The translations under genes and the position numbers were made by a program. A DNA stretch of 64,000 bases from Actinomyces oris (GTDB lineage: Bacteria > Actinomycetota > Actinomycetes > Actinomycetales > Actinomycetaceae), in NCBI RefSeq assembly GCF_006546825.1, contig NZ_VICC01000001.1:250191-314190 (forward strand). The letters run 5' to 3'. Of this stretch, positions 54,637 through 63,351 are shown in pieces. Position 1 is the first letter of the stretch; every line of letters starts with the position of its first letter. The notes under the pieces were generated by a model, which saw only the letters and a program-made list of their open reading frames with translations, searched no databases and was not told the origin of the DNA.

Positions 54637-55085
54637 AGATCTATGGTCCCCGATTCGGCGGCGGCGCGGTACTCATTTCCTCATCGTCCCGTCGGCCGGG
54701 GCGGCCATCGGCGAGGCGACGGCGAGGTCAGTCACACGGTCGGCCGTTCAGTCGGCCCCCCGACGGGCACCAACAGGCGCCGCCGGGCGCGGCCCCACCT
54801 CCTGAACCCGCGGCGCCGGCCGCCTGAGCCCACGGTCCCGGCCTCCCGAGCCCACGGCGCCGGCCGCCTGAGCCCGCGAGCCCACCACCGACGGGGACAT
54901 GGCGCGCGGCCGGGGGCGTGTTGTTCCGGGCGGGGGCGTTCGACGCCGTCGGGGACCGGAATCCTGTCCCCGAACGCGCGGCACGTCCCCGGCCGACCGG
55001 GACGGCACCCGGCCGCGCAGAATGTCCCCGGCCGCAGAAACAGCCGCGGAAACAAGCGTGCTCACGTCCCGGGCGCGCCGGGGCG
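54637..55085. other. Intergenic region with GC-rich direct repeat
   Basis: 449 bases, no credible gene. It contains a 21-bp direct repeat CGGCGCCGGCCGCCTGAGCCC at 54811-54831 and 54855-54875 and several GTCCCCGGCCG copies near 54990-55035. It holds the amylosucrase promoter. Confidence 0.55.
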
Positions 55086-55658
55086 TCAGGATCCGACGGC
55101 GTCGTAGGACTCGCGGTGGGCCAGGATCTGGGCTGAGTGGGTGTGGATCCAGGTGCGCAGCGCGTCGATGGGTGCCTGGAGGCTGCGGCCCAGGTCGGTC
55201 AGCTCGTAGTCGACCCGTGGCGGCACGCCCGGCAGCTGGGTGCGCGTCACCAGGCCGTCGCGCTCCATGGATCGCAGCGTCTGGGTGAGGACTTTGGGCG
55301 TCACTCCGCCGACCCGCGAGCGCAGCTCCCCGAAGCGGCTCGGCCCGTCGGCCAGAACCATCACCACCAGCGGGGTCCAGCGGTCGACGACGTGGCGCAG
55401 CACCGTGCGCGACGGGCAGGCGGGCGAGAGGATGTCGAAGTCGAAGACCGGCGCCTGAGTTCCCTCCGCGGCGGGAACCTCGCAGCATGGGGCGCTCTCC
55501 CGAGTAGCCGCCTCTCCTGACTCGCCTGAGGACAGCTCCATCGCGCCTTCCACACACGCAGTGTCGATGCCGCGAGCGGCGACGGCGCTCCTCGCACTGC
55601 TGACGCCGCCTCGTGCCGCCTCCCGCCGCTCAGCCATCAGCCCCTCCGTCCGTGACAC
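55086..55658 (-). CDS. HxlR-family transcriptional regulator
   Basis: 190 residues. A disordered ~75-residue N-terminus is followed by the HxlR winged helix: CPSRTVLRHVVDRWTPLVV, GPSRFGELRSRVGGVTPKVLTQTLRSMERDGLV and YELTDLGRSLQAPI. HxlR proteins often sense redox or aldehyde stress, sometimes through a Cys near the N-terminus (here in a CC pair and CPS). It is divergent from an NAD(P)-binding oxidoreductase, with a palindrome between. The start could lie further in. Confidence 0.88.
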   Translation of the reverse strand: MSRTEGLMAERREAARGGVSSARSAVAARGIDTACVEGAMELSSGESGEAATRESAPCCEVPAAEGTQAPVFDFDILSPACPSRTVLRHVVDRWTPLVVMVLADGPSRFGELRSRVGGVTPKVLTQTLRSMERDGLVTRTQLPGVPPRVDYELTDLGRSLQAPIDALRTWIHTHSAQILAHRESYDAVGS

Positions 55659-55681
55659 GACACACTCCTTTAGTTACTTTG

Positions 55682-55696
55682 AGGTACTTTGTACCT
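55682..55696. promoter_or_regulatory. Candidate HxlR operator
   Basis: AGGTAC-TTT-GTACCT, a perfect 6-base-arm palindrome, preceded by a related half-site TTACTTTG, in the 122-base divergent spacer. Spacing and AT content suit an operator covering both promoters. Confidence 0.55.
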
Positions 55697-55780
55697 TAAC
55701 CATACCATCAAGTCATCGGGAGGTCGCCGGTACCCGGCGCGCCCACCTCGGACCAGCACCCCATCTACCTGGAGGAAGTC

Positions 55781-56392
55781 ATGAAGCTCGCCATCATCGG
55801 AGGAACCGGCATGGTCGGCTCGGCCACTGTCACCGAGGCCGCCGGCCGCGGCCACGAGGTCGTCTCCGCCTCGCGCTCGGGCCGTCACGCCGAGGGAGCC
55901 GCGCAGGACGTCACCCTCACCCTGACCGACACGCAGGCCGTCGTCGACCTCGTCAACGGCTCCGACGCCACCGTCATCGCGGTCTCCGCCGGCCGCGGAG
56001 AGCCTGCCCAGCCCGTCATTGACGCCCACCGCGCTCTCATCGCGGCTGCCCCCACCGGCCGGATCATCGTCGTCGGCGGCGCCGGCTCCCTGCTCACGCC
56101 CGACGGCACCCGTCTGGTGGACACCCCCGGGTTCCCCGAGGAGTACAAGCCCGAGGCCCTGGCCTTCACCGAGGTCCTCGACCTCTATCGCGAGGCCGGC
56201 AGCGCCCTGACCTGGACCTTCCTCTCCCCCGCCCCGGAGTTCACCGACAAGCCGCGCACCGGCACCTACACCGAGGGCGGCGACCAGCCCGCGGGCAGTG
56301 AGATCTCCGTGGCCGACTTCGCCGTCGCCCTGGTGGACGAGGCCGAGAAAGACGCGCACCGCGGCCACCGCTGGACCATCGCCAACGCCTGA
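55781..56392 (+). CDS. NAD(P)-binding oxidoreductase (atypical SDR)
   Basis: 203 residues. An N-terminal Rossmann fold starts at residue 2 (LAIIGGTGMVGSATVTEA, with GGTGxxG), followed by VVGGAGSLL and a substrate region with TWTFLSPAPEF. It is similar to NAD(P)H-binding proteins of the azoreductase/flavin-reductase-like group that HxlR regulators often control. ATG at 55781 with GGAGGAAG upstream. Substrate unknown; probably a quinone or aldehyde detoxification enzyme. Confidence 0.85.
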   Translation: MKLAIIGGTGMVGSATVTEAAGRGHEVVSASRSGRHAEGAAQDVTLTLTDTQAVVDLVNGSDATVIAVSAGRGEPAQPVIDAHRALIAAAPTGRIIVVGGAGSLLTPDGTRLVDTPGFPEEYKPEALAFTEVLDLYREAGSALTWTFLSPAPEFTDKPRTGTYTEGGDQPAGSEISVADFAVALVDEAEKDAHRGHRWTIANA

Positions 56393-56422
56393 GCTCGTCG
56401 CCACTCACAGCGCGCCCGCCGA

Positions 56423-56452
56423 GCCGGGCCGGTTCCATGCGACCGGCCCGGC
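56423..56452. terminator. Hairpin terminator of the oxidoreductase gene
   Basis: An 11-bp perfect stem GCCGGGCCGGT / ACCGGCCCGGC with an 8-base loop, 30 bases after the stop. No T run. Confidence 0.65.
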
Positions 56453-56488
56453 TTGGCTCGTGCGCCCCGACCGGTGCAGGCTTGACCC

Positions 56489-57295
56489 ATGACTGCCATC
56501 GCCCTGACCATCGCCGGCTCCGAGGCCTCGGGCGGCGCCGGCGCCCAGACCGACCTCAAGACCTTCCACACCCTCGGCGTCTACGGTTGCACGGCCCTGA
56601 CCTGCATCGTGTCCATGGACCCCAAGGACGGGTGGAACCACCGCTTCGTTCCGGTGGAGCCCGGCGTCATCGCCGACCAGATCGAGACCTGTGCCGCCGT
56701 CCACGCGCGTATCGACGCCGTCAAGATCGGCATGCTGGGCACGGCGCCCACCATCGATGTCGTCGAGCAGGCCCTGGAGACCTACGACTTCCCCGCCGTG
56801 GTGCTCGACCCGGTCCTCATCTGCAAGGGCCAGGAGTTCGGGGGCGCGCTCGAGGTGGACAACGCCCTGCGCACCAAGATCCTGCCGCGCGCCACGATGA
56901 CCACCCCGAACCTCTTCGAGGCCGCCACGCTGGCGGGCATGGAGGAGATCACCACCGTCGAACAGCTCAAGGAGGCCGCCAAGCGCATCCACGACCAGGG
57001 CGTCCCCAATGTCCTGGCCAAGGCCGGCCCGTCGCTGGGCACCGGCACCGCGCTGGACGTCTTCTATGACGGCACCACCCTGGAGGTCCTCGAGGTTGAG
57101 GCCGTGGGCACCGAGCGCGTCCACGGCGCCGGCTGCACCCTGGCCGCCGCGGTGACCGCCGAGCTCGCCAAGGGCGCCTCCCCGCTTGAGGCCGCCGTCA
57201 CCGCCAAGGAGGTCGTCTCCTCCTCCATCCGGCACGGCCTGCGCGGCAACATGCCCTTTCTCTACGTCTACCAGGGCGAGTACCGACAGGCCTGA
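56489..57295 (+). CDS. pdxK: Pyridoxine kinase (ThiD-like)
   Basis: 268 residues, ribokinase fold. It phosphorylates pyridoxine/pyridoxal in B6 salvage. Features are ALTIAGSEASGGAGAQTDLKTF near the N-terminus, VSMDPKDGWNH, KIGMLGT, LDPVLICKG, TTPNLFEA and the anion hole/catalytic GAGCTLAAAVTAEL. The MDP-W-H segment and ICKG motif match the PdxK subgroup of the ThiD family rather than true ThiD; HMP kinase activity cannot be excluded. ATG at 56489. Confidence 0.85.
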   Translation: MTAIALTIAGSEASGGAGAQTDLKTFHTLGVYGCTALTCIVSMDPKDGWNHRFVPVEPGVIADQIETCAAVHARIDAVKIGMLGTAPTIDVVEQALETYDFPAVVLDPVLICKGQEFGGALEVDNALRTKILPRATMTTPNLFEAATLAGMEEITTVEQLKEAAKRIHDQGVPNVLAKAGPSLGTGTALDVFYDGTTLEVLEVEAVGTERVHGAGCTLAAAVTAELAKGASPLEAAVTAKEVVSSSIRHGLRGNMPFLYVYQGEYRQA

Positions 57296-57346
57296 GCCGC
57301 ACCGCTGAGGCACCCCTCGGTTCCCCACCGATCCTCCCGCTTCACC

Positions 57347-57384
57347 ATCCGCCGCCGACGGTTGTCAGTCCGTCGGCGGCGGAT
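57347..57384. terminator. Hairpin terminator of pdxK
   Basis: A perfect 15-bp stem ATCCGCCGCCGACGG / CCGTCGGCGGCGGAT with loop TTGTCAGT, 52 bases after the pdxK stop. Confidence 0.75.
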
Positions 57385-57402
57385 GTGCGTCATCTACGCT
57401 CA

Positions 57403-57543
57403 GATCTGTCACGGATGGCGACTTTTCAGGCGGACCGCCGCGGCCACCAACCCATCCGCACCGGCCTGACCTGCGCAGATGCCCCAGGCCCACCGACGCG
57501 ACGCAGCACCGACGCACCTAAAAGTCGCAATCCGTGACAGATC
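57403..57543. repeat. MITE-like element with 24-bp terminal inverted repeats
   Basis: Left arm 57403-57426 (GATCTGTCACGGAT then GGCGACTTTT) and right arm 57520-57543 are complementary with one mismatch. The ~93-base interior has no coding capacity. The size and ends suggest a miniature transposable element; target-site duplication is not clear. Confidence 0.6.
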
Positions 57544-57576
57544 AGCCTCTGGGAACCGGCACACCAGTCCAGTAGA

Positions 57577-57603
57577 TAGACAACCTAGTAACTAGGTAGT
57601 CTA
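57577..57603. promoter_or_regulatory. PadR operator candidate
   Basis: TAGAC-A-ACCTAGT-A-ACTAGGT-A-GTCTA: a 27-bp palindrome around one central base, six bases before the padR start, overlapping its ribosome-site region. This is a classic autoregulatory position for PadR. Confidence 0.7.
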
Positions 57604-57609
57604 TAAACC

Positions 57610-57960
57610 ATGGACTCTTCAGCGTCGCGCCTCCTGCGCGGATTCCTGGAACCCTGTCTACTCTCACTGCTGGCCGAGCACGCCGACTACGGGCTGTCCC
57701 TGGCGCAGCGGCTCGCCGCCGCCGGATTGGATGAGGTACCCGGCGGCACGCTCTACCCGGCTCTCATGCGCCTGGAGAAGCGCGGCCTCGTCGCGGTCTC
57801 CTGGCGCCCCTCCACCTCCGGGCCCGCCCGCAAGTACTACGAGCTGACGGACGCCGGACACACCGAGCTCGCCGCACGACGGGCCGAGTGGCGCACCTTC
57901 TCCACGGCGGTCGGCACTCTCATCGAGGGCCGCAGGGTACGCACGGAGGCCCCCTCATGA
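57610..57960 (+). CDS. PadR-family transcriptional regulator
   Basis: 116 residues. PadR winged helix with LEPCLLSLLAEHADYGLSLA, VPGGTLYPALMRLEKRGLV and ARKYYELTDAGHTEL. Its stop overlaps the next ATG (57957-57960). It probably represses its own operon with the ABC transporter through the 27-bp palindrome, and is released by a small molecule. Confidence 0.92.
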   Translation: MDSSASRLLRGFLEPCLLSLLAEHADYGLSLAQRLAAAGLDEVPGGTLYPALMRLEKRGLVAVSWRPSTSGPARKYYELTDAGHTELAARRAEWRTFSTAVGTLIEGRRVRTEAPS

Positions 57961-58931
57961 GCCGGCCCGAGGAAGCCAGGAACCCAGCACAGAACACAAC
58001 GGCCGAGTGGTACCGAAACTTCGCGATAGAGCTCGCCTCCCGCGGTCTGCCGGCCTCCGAGGTCGAGCGCACGGCTGCCTCGACCCGGGCGGAGGCCGAG
58101 ACGGCCGGGGTGCCGCCCGGCAACCTGTACGGACCGGCAGTCCTCTACGCCCGCGAGGTCGCCTCTGCACTACGGGACTACCAGGCCGACGCACCCACCC
58201 CAGCCCCGCACAGCTCGTCACTCCACACCACTGCTGACCTCGGCACCACATCTGCCAAGACTCCGCCCGCAACCCCCGTGGTCCTGCGCCTGACGGACGT
58301 CTCCGCACGCCGCGGCAGGCGTACGGTCCTGTCCGGAATCAACCTCACCATCCACCGGGGCGAGGTCGTCGCCGTCGTCGGGGCCAACGGCGCCGGCAAG
58401 TCGACCCTGCTTCAGCTCTCCGCGGGCCTGTTGCGTGCAAGCGGTGGGAGCATCGAGAGGACGCCGAACTTCGGCTACGCGCCTCAGCTCGACTCCTTGG
58501 CGCCGCTGCTGACGGTCGACGAGCACCTCCGGCTCTTCGGGGCGGCGCGCGGGATCCGGCAAGGCCGCTCCATCTCGACCGGCCGCCGTCTCCTCACCCG
58601 CCTGGGCTGGACCGCCCGCGGAGACCAGACCGCCGGGACGCTCTCGGGCGGGACCCAGCAGAAGCTCAACGTCGCTCTTGCCCAGCTCAACGCGCCCGAC
58701 CTGCTCCTGCTGGATGAGCCCTACCAGGGCCTGGACGCCCTGGCCTACGAAGACCTGTGGGCCCTCATCTCGGCCTGGCGCGCCTCGGGAGCAGGCGTCC
58801 TGCTGGTCACCCACCTGCTGCGCGACGTCGACTTGGTCGACCGCGTCGTCGAGCTGCCGGCCCCGCAGGAGGAAGCTGGCCGGACAATCCATCGAATGCC
58901 CCGACGGACGCTACGAAAGGAGTCGGCATGA
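57957..58931 (+). CDS. ABC transporter ATPase with N-terminal DUF1700/HAAS-like domain
   Basis: 324 residues. The ATPase core has Walker A GANGAGKST, a Q-loop region (GYAPQLDS), signature LSGGTQQKLN, Walker B LLLLDEP and switch His (TH). The first ~80 residues are a small helical domain ending LYGPAVLYAREV, resembling the DUF1700/HAAS helical domains that accompany PadR regulators. ATG overlaps the padR stop (ATGA). An unusual fusion of PadR-partner domain and ATPase. Confidence 0.85.
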   Translation: MSRPEEARNPAQNTTAEWYRNFAIELASRGLPASEVERTAASTRAEAETAGVPPGNLYGPAVLYAREVASALRDYQADAPTPAPHSSSLHTTADLGTTSAKTPPATPVVLRLTDVSARRGRRTVLSGINLTIHRGEVVAVVGANGAGKSTLLQLSAGLLRASGGSIERTPNFGYAPQLDSLAPLLTVDEHLRLFGAARGIRQGRSISTGRRLLTRLGWTARGDQTAGTLSGGTQQKLNVALAQLNAPDLLLLDEPYQGLDALAYEDLWALISAWRASGAGVLLVTHLLRDVDLVDRVVELPAPQEEAGRTIHRMPRRTLRKESA

Positions 58932-59719
58932 GCACCTCGCCTGACCAGTCCAAACCGGAGTCCGAGTGGGGCCGCACCGAGGGCGTCCGGTTCCGGTCGA
59001 TGGTGGCGACCACGGGCCTGGTCGCGCTCGTCACCCTGCGTGAGCTCGCCCGACGGCGCGGCGCACTCGCGCTGGCAATCCTCCTGCCGCTGACCTTCTA
59101 CCTGGTGCGCCTGGAGACGCACTGGACCGCGATCCGGCTCCTGTCGATCGGCCTGGGCTGGGCGACGGCGACGCTGGCGCTGTTCACGCAGGTCTCGTCC
59201 CGCTCAGTGGACCGCCGCCTCGCTGTCAGCGGGGCTCGACCCGCAAGCCTGCTGCTGGGCCGATACCTCGCGGTGCTCGAGCTCGGGTGGATCCTCGGCC
59301 TGCTCTACAGCGGCCTCGTCCTGGCCACGATCGGCGATGAGCTCACCCACCCCGGCGCGGTACCGGTCATGCTGCTGCTGACCGCTACCGTGGCCACTCC
59401 CCTGGGTTCCCTGGCCGCCGCCCTGGTTCCACGGGACCTGGAAGGCGCGCTCCTGCTGCTGTCAGTCATGGCGGTGCAGGTACTGGTGGATCCTTCCGAG
59501 GGCTGGACCCGAGTGCTGCCGCTGTGGTCGACCCGGGAGCTCGCGAGCGTCGTTGTGGAGAACCTGGGGCCCGAGACCGCCGACTACCTCCGCCGCGGGC
59601 TGGCGCACGGCGCCGCCATGACCGTCCTGCTGACCGCGGCGAGCTGGGCCGTGGGCGTCCTGCGCCTGCGCACGGTCCGCCTCCCGGCCCCGTCCCCTGC
59701 CGGGCCGGCCTACTCGTAG
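58928..59719 (+). CDS. ABC transporter permease (six-helix)
   Basis: 263 residues with about six membrane helices (for example TTGLVALVTLRELARRRG onward, LGWILGLLYSGLVLATIG and GAAMTVLLTAASWAVGVL). No signal peptide. ATG overlaps the ATPase stop (ATGA), completing a padR-ATPase-permease operon. The partner ATPase suggests efflux of a drug or lipid-like molecule. Its 3' end overlaps the convergent dnaB end by ten bases. Confidence 0.82.
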   Translation: MSTSPDQSKPESEWGRTEGVRFRSMVATTGLVALVTLRELARRRGALALAILLPLTFYLVRLETHWTAIRLLSIGLGWATATLALFTQVSSRSVDRRLAVSGARPASLLLGRYLAVLELGWILGLLYSGLVLATIGDELTHPGAVPVMLLLTATVATPLGSLAAALVPRDLEGALLLLSVMAVQVLVDPSEGWTRVLPLWSTRELASVVVENLGPETADYLRRGLAHGAAMTVLLTAASWAVGVLRLRTVRLPAPSPAGPAYS

Positions 59720-61134
59720 GCGGGCTCGGGGGTGACGTCGCGCGCCATGTTGGCGAAGCGCGAGACGTGCCCCTGGAAGGCCACGGGGATGGTGCGGGTC
59801 TGCCCGTTACGGTGCTTGGCCACGATGATGTCGGCCTCGCCGGGGCGCTCCTCGTTGTTGTAGTACTCCGGGCGGTGCAGCAGGACGATGATGTCCGCGT
59901 CCTGCTCCAGTGACCCGGACTCGCGCAGGTCGCTCATCTGGGGCTTGTTGCCGGTGCGCTGCTCGGGACCGCGGTTGAGCTGGGCGACGGCGATCACCGG
60001 GATCTCCAGCTCCTTGGCCAGCAGCTTGAGGGAGCGGGAGAACTCGGAGACCTCCTGCTGGCGCGACTCGACGCGCTTGCCCGAGCTCATGAGCTGGAGG
60101 TAGTCGATGACCATGAGCCCCAGGTTGTGCTGCTGCTTCATGCGCAGCGCCTTGGAGCGGATCTCCGGCATGGTGAGGTTGGGCGAGTCGTCGATGAACA
60201 GCGGCGCGTTGGAAACGGGGTTGTAGGCCACGGCGACGTCGGTCCAGTCGCGGTCCTCCATCTGGCGCGAGCCGCGCAGCTTGTTCATGTCGACGCTGGA
60301 CTCGGCGGCCAGGATGCGCATCATGAGCTCCATGCGCCCCATCTCCAGGGAGAAGTAGCAGCTGGTGATCCCGTGGTGGATCGACGCCGAGCGGCAGAAG
60401 TCCACGGCGAGCGTGGACTTTCCCATGGCGGGGCGCGCAGCCACGATAATCATCTGGCCGGGGTGGAGCCCGCCGGTGAGCTCATCGAGCTCGATGAAGC
60501 CGGTCGGCACCCCGGTCAGCGCCCCGTTGTCGCGGTTCTGGGCGGCCTCGATCTCCAGGTTGGCCTCGCCCAGGAGCTCGGAGACGGCAACGTAGTCCTC
60601 CTTCTCCCCCTCGTGGTGGGCCACCGAGTAGACCTCGGCCTCGGCCAGCGTGACGAGCTCGGCGATGTCGCCGGCGTCGGTGGAGTATCCGAGCTGGGTG
60701 ATGCGGGTGCCGGCCTGGACCAGGCCGCGCATGAGCGCCTTGTCCTTGACGATGCGGGCGTAGTAGCCGGCGTTGGCGGCGGTGGGGACGGTGGCCATGA
60801 GGGTGGCCAGGTAGGGGGCGCCGCCGATGCGTTCGAGCTCGCCGCGCTTGGAGAGCTCGTCGGCGACGATGAGCGGGTCGGCGGGCTCGGAGCGGTTGTA
60901 GACCTCGACGATCGCGTCGAAGATCGACTCGTGGGCCGAGCGGTAGAACTCCGGGCCGCGCAGGACGTCGATGACGTCGGTGATGGCCTCCTTGCTCAGG
61001 AGCATGCCACCGAGCGTGGCCATCTCGGCCTCGAGGTCCTGGGGCGGGAGGCGGTCGAAGGCGGAGCTGTCGGTGCGGACGCTTCCGCCGTCGGCGCTGC
61101 CCGAGCCGGCCTGAGCGCCCATGCCGTTGTCCAT
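59710..61134 (-). CDS. dnaB: Replicative DNA helicase
   Basis: 474 residues, no intein. The DnaB N-terminal domain (PPQDLEAEMATLGGMLL) and linker precede the RecA-like domain with Walker A ARPAMGKST, Walker B VIDYLQLM, and the conserved QLNRGPEQR and DLRESGSLEQDADII. It unwinds DNA at the replication fork as a hexamer. The start at 61134 is the first ATG; an Ala/Gly-rich N-terminus precedes the conserved part. A cluster of DnaA boxes lies 220-440 bases upstream. Confidence 0.97.
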   Translation of the reverse strand: MDNGMGAQAGSGSADGGSVRTDSSAFDRLPPQDLEAEMATLGGMLLSKEAITDVIDVLRGPEFYRSAHESIFDAIVEVYNRSEPADPLIVADELSKRGELERIGGAPYLATLMATVPTAANAGYYARIVKDKALMRGLVQAGTRITQLGYSTDAGDIAELVTLAEAEVYSVAHHEGEKEDYVAVSELLGEANLEIEAAQNRDNGALTGVPTGFIELDELTGGLHPGQMIIVAARPAMGKSTLAVDFCRSASIHHGITSCYFSLEMGRMELMMRILAAESSVDMNKLRGSRQMEDRDWTDVAVAYNPVSNAPLFIDDSPNLTMPEIRSKALRMKQQHNLGLMVIDYLQLMSSGKRVESRQQEVSEFSRSLKLLAKELEIPVIAVAQLNRGPEQRTGNKPQMSDLRESGSLEQDADIIVLLHRPEYYNNEERPGEADIIVAKHRNGQTRTIPVAFQGHVSRFANMARDVTPEPAYE

Positions 61135-61932
61135 CGGCCACCTCCCGCACTGTCACGCCGGTTGGTCCCGGCTCGTCCTACTGCTCCCGACGGCGGCCCG
61201 CCGCGTCAGGAAGACGCTCGCCCGCGTGGAGCGCGCGCGTGACCATAACGCCATCGGGCAGGCCCCGCAAACTCTCAAGTTCACCCGTCTTGGGGATATC
61301 GGCACCGCCGCTGTGGGAAGACCCCCAGAGCCTGGGGACAGAGGTGGGCAGGCTGTGGACACGGATGTGCGCACTGGTGGCGACTCCCCCACAGGAAGGC
61401 GACTTTTCCTTGGTATACCAGGAATCCTAGAGTTCAGGCTTCCTATAGGTTCTTCCCACGACATCACAATGTGATCTGTGGACAAGTGGGTAAACCTGTG
61501 GACAAACATCATCTTCGACTTGAGGTCCGCACCGTTTGTGACTCCCCTACAGGGTGGTCCGTTCCAGTTATCCCCAACCCCCGCCATCTCGGCCGAACAT
61601 CGGCTTCATCAGGCATATCCTCAGCAAATATTCAGCCTTCTAGTACTTTCCTGGAGCTCGAATAGTTGTGTGATCCCCCAGGACAATCCCGGCGATCCGT
61701 AGCCTCGGTCACGCCCAGGCTCCACCGCCGCGACCTCACCTCAACCTCATCCTCAACCTGGCCGTGAGGACCTCCCCGGACAGTCTCCCTCCGTGCTCGG
61801 AGCCGGCACCCGGCCCCTACCCTCGAGCGCTCCGCGGTAGCGGCCACACGCCCTTCCCTCTCCGCGCGGTGCCGCCCGGGGACCGCCGAGGCGCTGATGC
61901 TCCGGCGCGGACCCCTGGTCCACAATGGGCCC
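61135..61932. other. Divergent intergenic region upstream of dnaB, with DnaA-box cluster
   Basis: 798 bases between the divergent dnaB and MATE starts without a credible gene. It holds two perfect DnaA boxes (61477-61485, 61497-61505) and weaker ones. Confidence 0.6.
61354..61576. promoter_or_regulatory. DnaA-box cluster
   Basis: TGTGGACAA at 61477-61485 and 61497-61505 (perfect TTGTCCACA on the minus strand, 20 bases apart, same orientation), TGTGGACAC at 61354-61362 and TTATCCCCA at 61568-61576. They lie upstream of dnaB, so DnaA may regulate it. Confidence 0.5.
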
Positions 61933-63351
61933 GTGCCCAACACCAGTCGCCCCGCCTCCTCCGGCCTCAACCGTCAGGTCCTGTCCCTGGCCGTCCCCGC
62001 TCTGGGAGCTCTCATCGCCGAGCCGCTCTTCGTCCTGGCGGACTCGGCCATGGTCGGCCACCTCGGCGCGGTGAGCCTGGCGGGCCTGTCCCTGGCCTCG
62101 ACGATCCTGACGACGACGGTGGGCCTGTTCGTCTTCCTGGCCTACGCCACCACGGCGACGACGGCGCGGCTGTTCGGGGCCGGCCGGCGCACCGAGGGCC
62201 TGCGGGCCGGCGTCGACGGCATGTGGCTGGCACTCCTGCTGGGGCTGGGCGCGGGCGCCTTCCTGGGACTGACCGCCCCCTGGCTGACCGCTGCGATGGG
62301 CGCCGACGGCGCGGTGGCTCAGGCGGCCATCGCCTACCTGCGCGCCTCCTGCCCGGGGTTGCCAGGAATGTTCGTCGTCCTGGCCGCCACTGGCGTGCTG
62401 CGCGGTCTGTTGGACACGCGCACGCCCTTCGTCGTGGCCACGGCCGGGGCGGTCTTCAACGTCGTCGTCAACGCGATCCTGCTCTACGGCGTCGGAATGG
62501 GGATCGTGGGCTCGGGCGCCGGCACCGCGATCGCGCAGACGGCCATGGCGCTGGCGCTGGCTGGTCCGATCGCCCGGGCGGCCCGGGCGGCCGGCGTGGG
62601 TCTGCTCCCCCACCGCCAGGGCCTGCGGGCCTCCCTGGGCAGTGGGACGCCCCTGCTCATCCGTTCACTGAGCCTGCGGGCGGCGATCCTGGTGACCGTG
62701 TGGGCGGCAACCGCGCTCGGGGAGGTGTCGCTGGCCGCCCACCAGGTCGTCAACGCCCTGTGGACCTTTGCGGCCTTCGCGCTGGATGCGCTGGCCGTGG
62801 CGGCGCAGGCCCTCATCGGCACCGCCCTGGGACAGGCCCAGAGGGCGGACGCGGACTCGGCCGCACCGGAGGCTGAGGCCCTCACCGAGGAGGAGGCCGG
62901 GGCTGCTGCGGCGACAGCCGGCTGGTCCATTGACGAGCTCCTGAAGCGGATGCTGGCCTGGGGCGCCGGGACGGGGGTCCTTATCGGCGTACTCATGGCG
63001 GCGGGCGCCGCCTGGCTACCCCGCGCTTTCACCTCCGACCCGGGCGTCATCGCGGCCGCCACCCCGACGCTCCTGGTCGCGGCGAGCGCGCAGCCACTCG
63101 CCGGGGTCGTCTTCCTGCTCGACGGCGTGCTCATGGGCGCCGGCGACGGCCGCTACCTGGCCCGGGCGGGCCTGGTGACGCTGGTGCCCTATGTGCCGCT
63201 CGCGCTGCTCATCGGAGGCGGCGTGCTGCCAGGGGCTGGCGGGGCGACGTCGGGCCTGGTGCTGCTGTGGATCGCCTTCGCCTGGGTCTTCATGGCCGCC
63301 CGAGGATCCACTACCTATCTGCGCTCGCGCGGCACCGCCTGGCGCCACTGA
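61933..63351 (+). CDS. MATE-family efflux transporter (DinF-like)
   Basis: 472 residues, twelve membrane helices, in two bundles. MATE signatures are SLAVPALGALIAEPLFVLADSAMVGHLGAVSLAGLSLA and ALDALAVAAQALIGTALG. An Ala/Glu-rich cytoplasmic insert lies near residues 315-340. Exports cationic drugs or metabolites with sodium or protons. The GTG at 61933 gives the family's usual start; a longer ATG start at 61897 is less likely. Confidence 0.92.
   Translation: MPNTSRPASSGLNRQVLSLAVPALGALIAEPLFVLADSAMVGHLGAVSLAGLSLASTILTTTVGLFVFLAYATTATTARLFGAGRRTEGLRAGVDGMWLALLLGLGAGAFLGLTAPWLTAAMGADGAVAQAAIAYLRASCPGLPGMFVVLAATGVLRGLLDTRTPFVVATAGAVFNVVVNAILLYGVGMGIVGSGAGTAIAQTAMALALAGPIARAARAAGVGLLPHRQGLRASLGSGTPLLIRSLSLRAAILVTVWAATALGEVSLAAHQVVNALWTFAAFALDALAVAAQALIGTALGQAQRADADSAAPEAEALTEEEAGAAAATAGWSIDELLKRMLAWGAGTGVLIGVLMAAGAAWLPRAFTSDPGVIAAATPTLLVAASAQPLAGVVFLLDGVLMGAGDGRYLARAGLVTLVPYVPLALLIGGGVLPGAGGATSGLVLLWIAFAWVFMAARGSTTYLRSRGTAWRH

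Larger units (their letters stand above)
57296..57609. other. Intergenic region with terminator, MITE-like repeat and PadR operator
   Basis: 314 bases with no gene. In order it holds a 15-bp-stem hairpin, a 141-bp element with 24-bp terminal inverted repeats, and a 27-bp palindrome just before padR. Confidence 0.7.

Noticed and set aside
61354-61576. Replication origin at the DnaA-box cluster
   Set aside because: No dnaA/dnaN, no AT-rich unwinding element and too few boxes; regulation of dnaB is the simpler reading.
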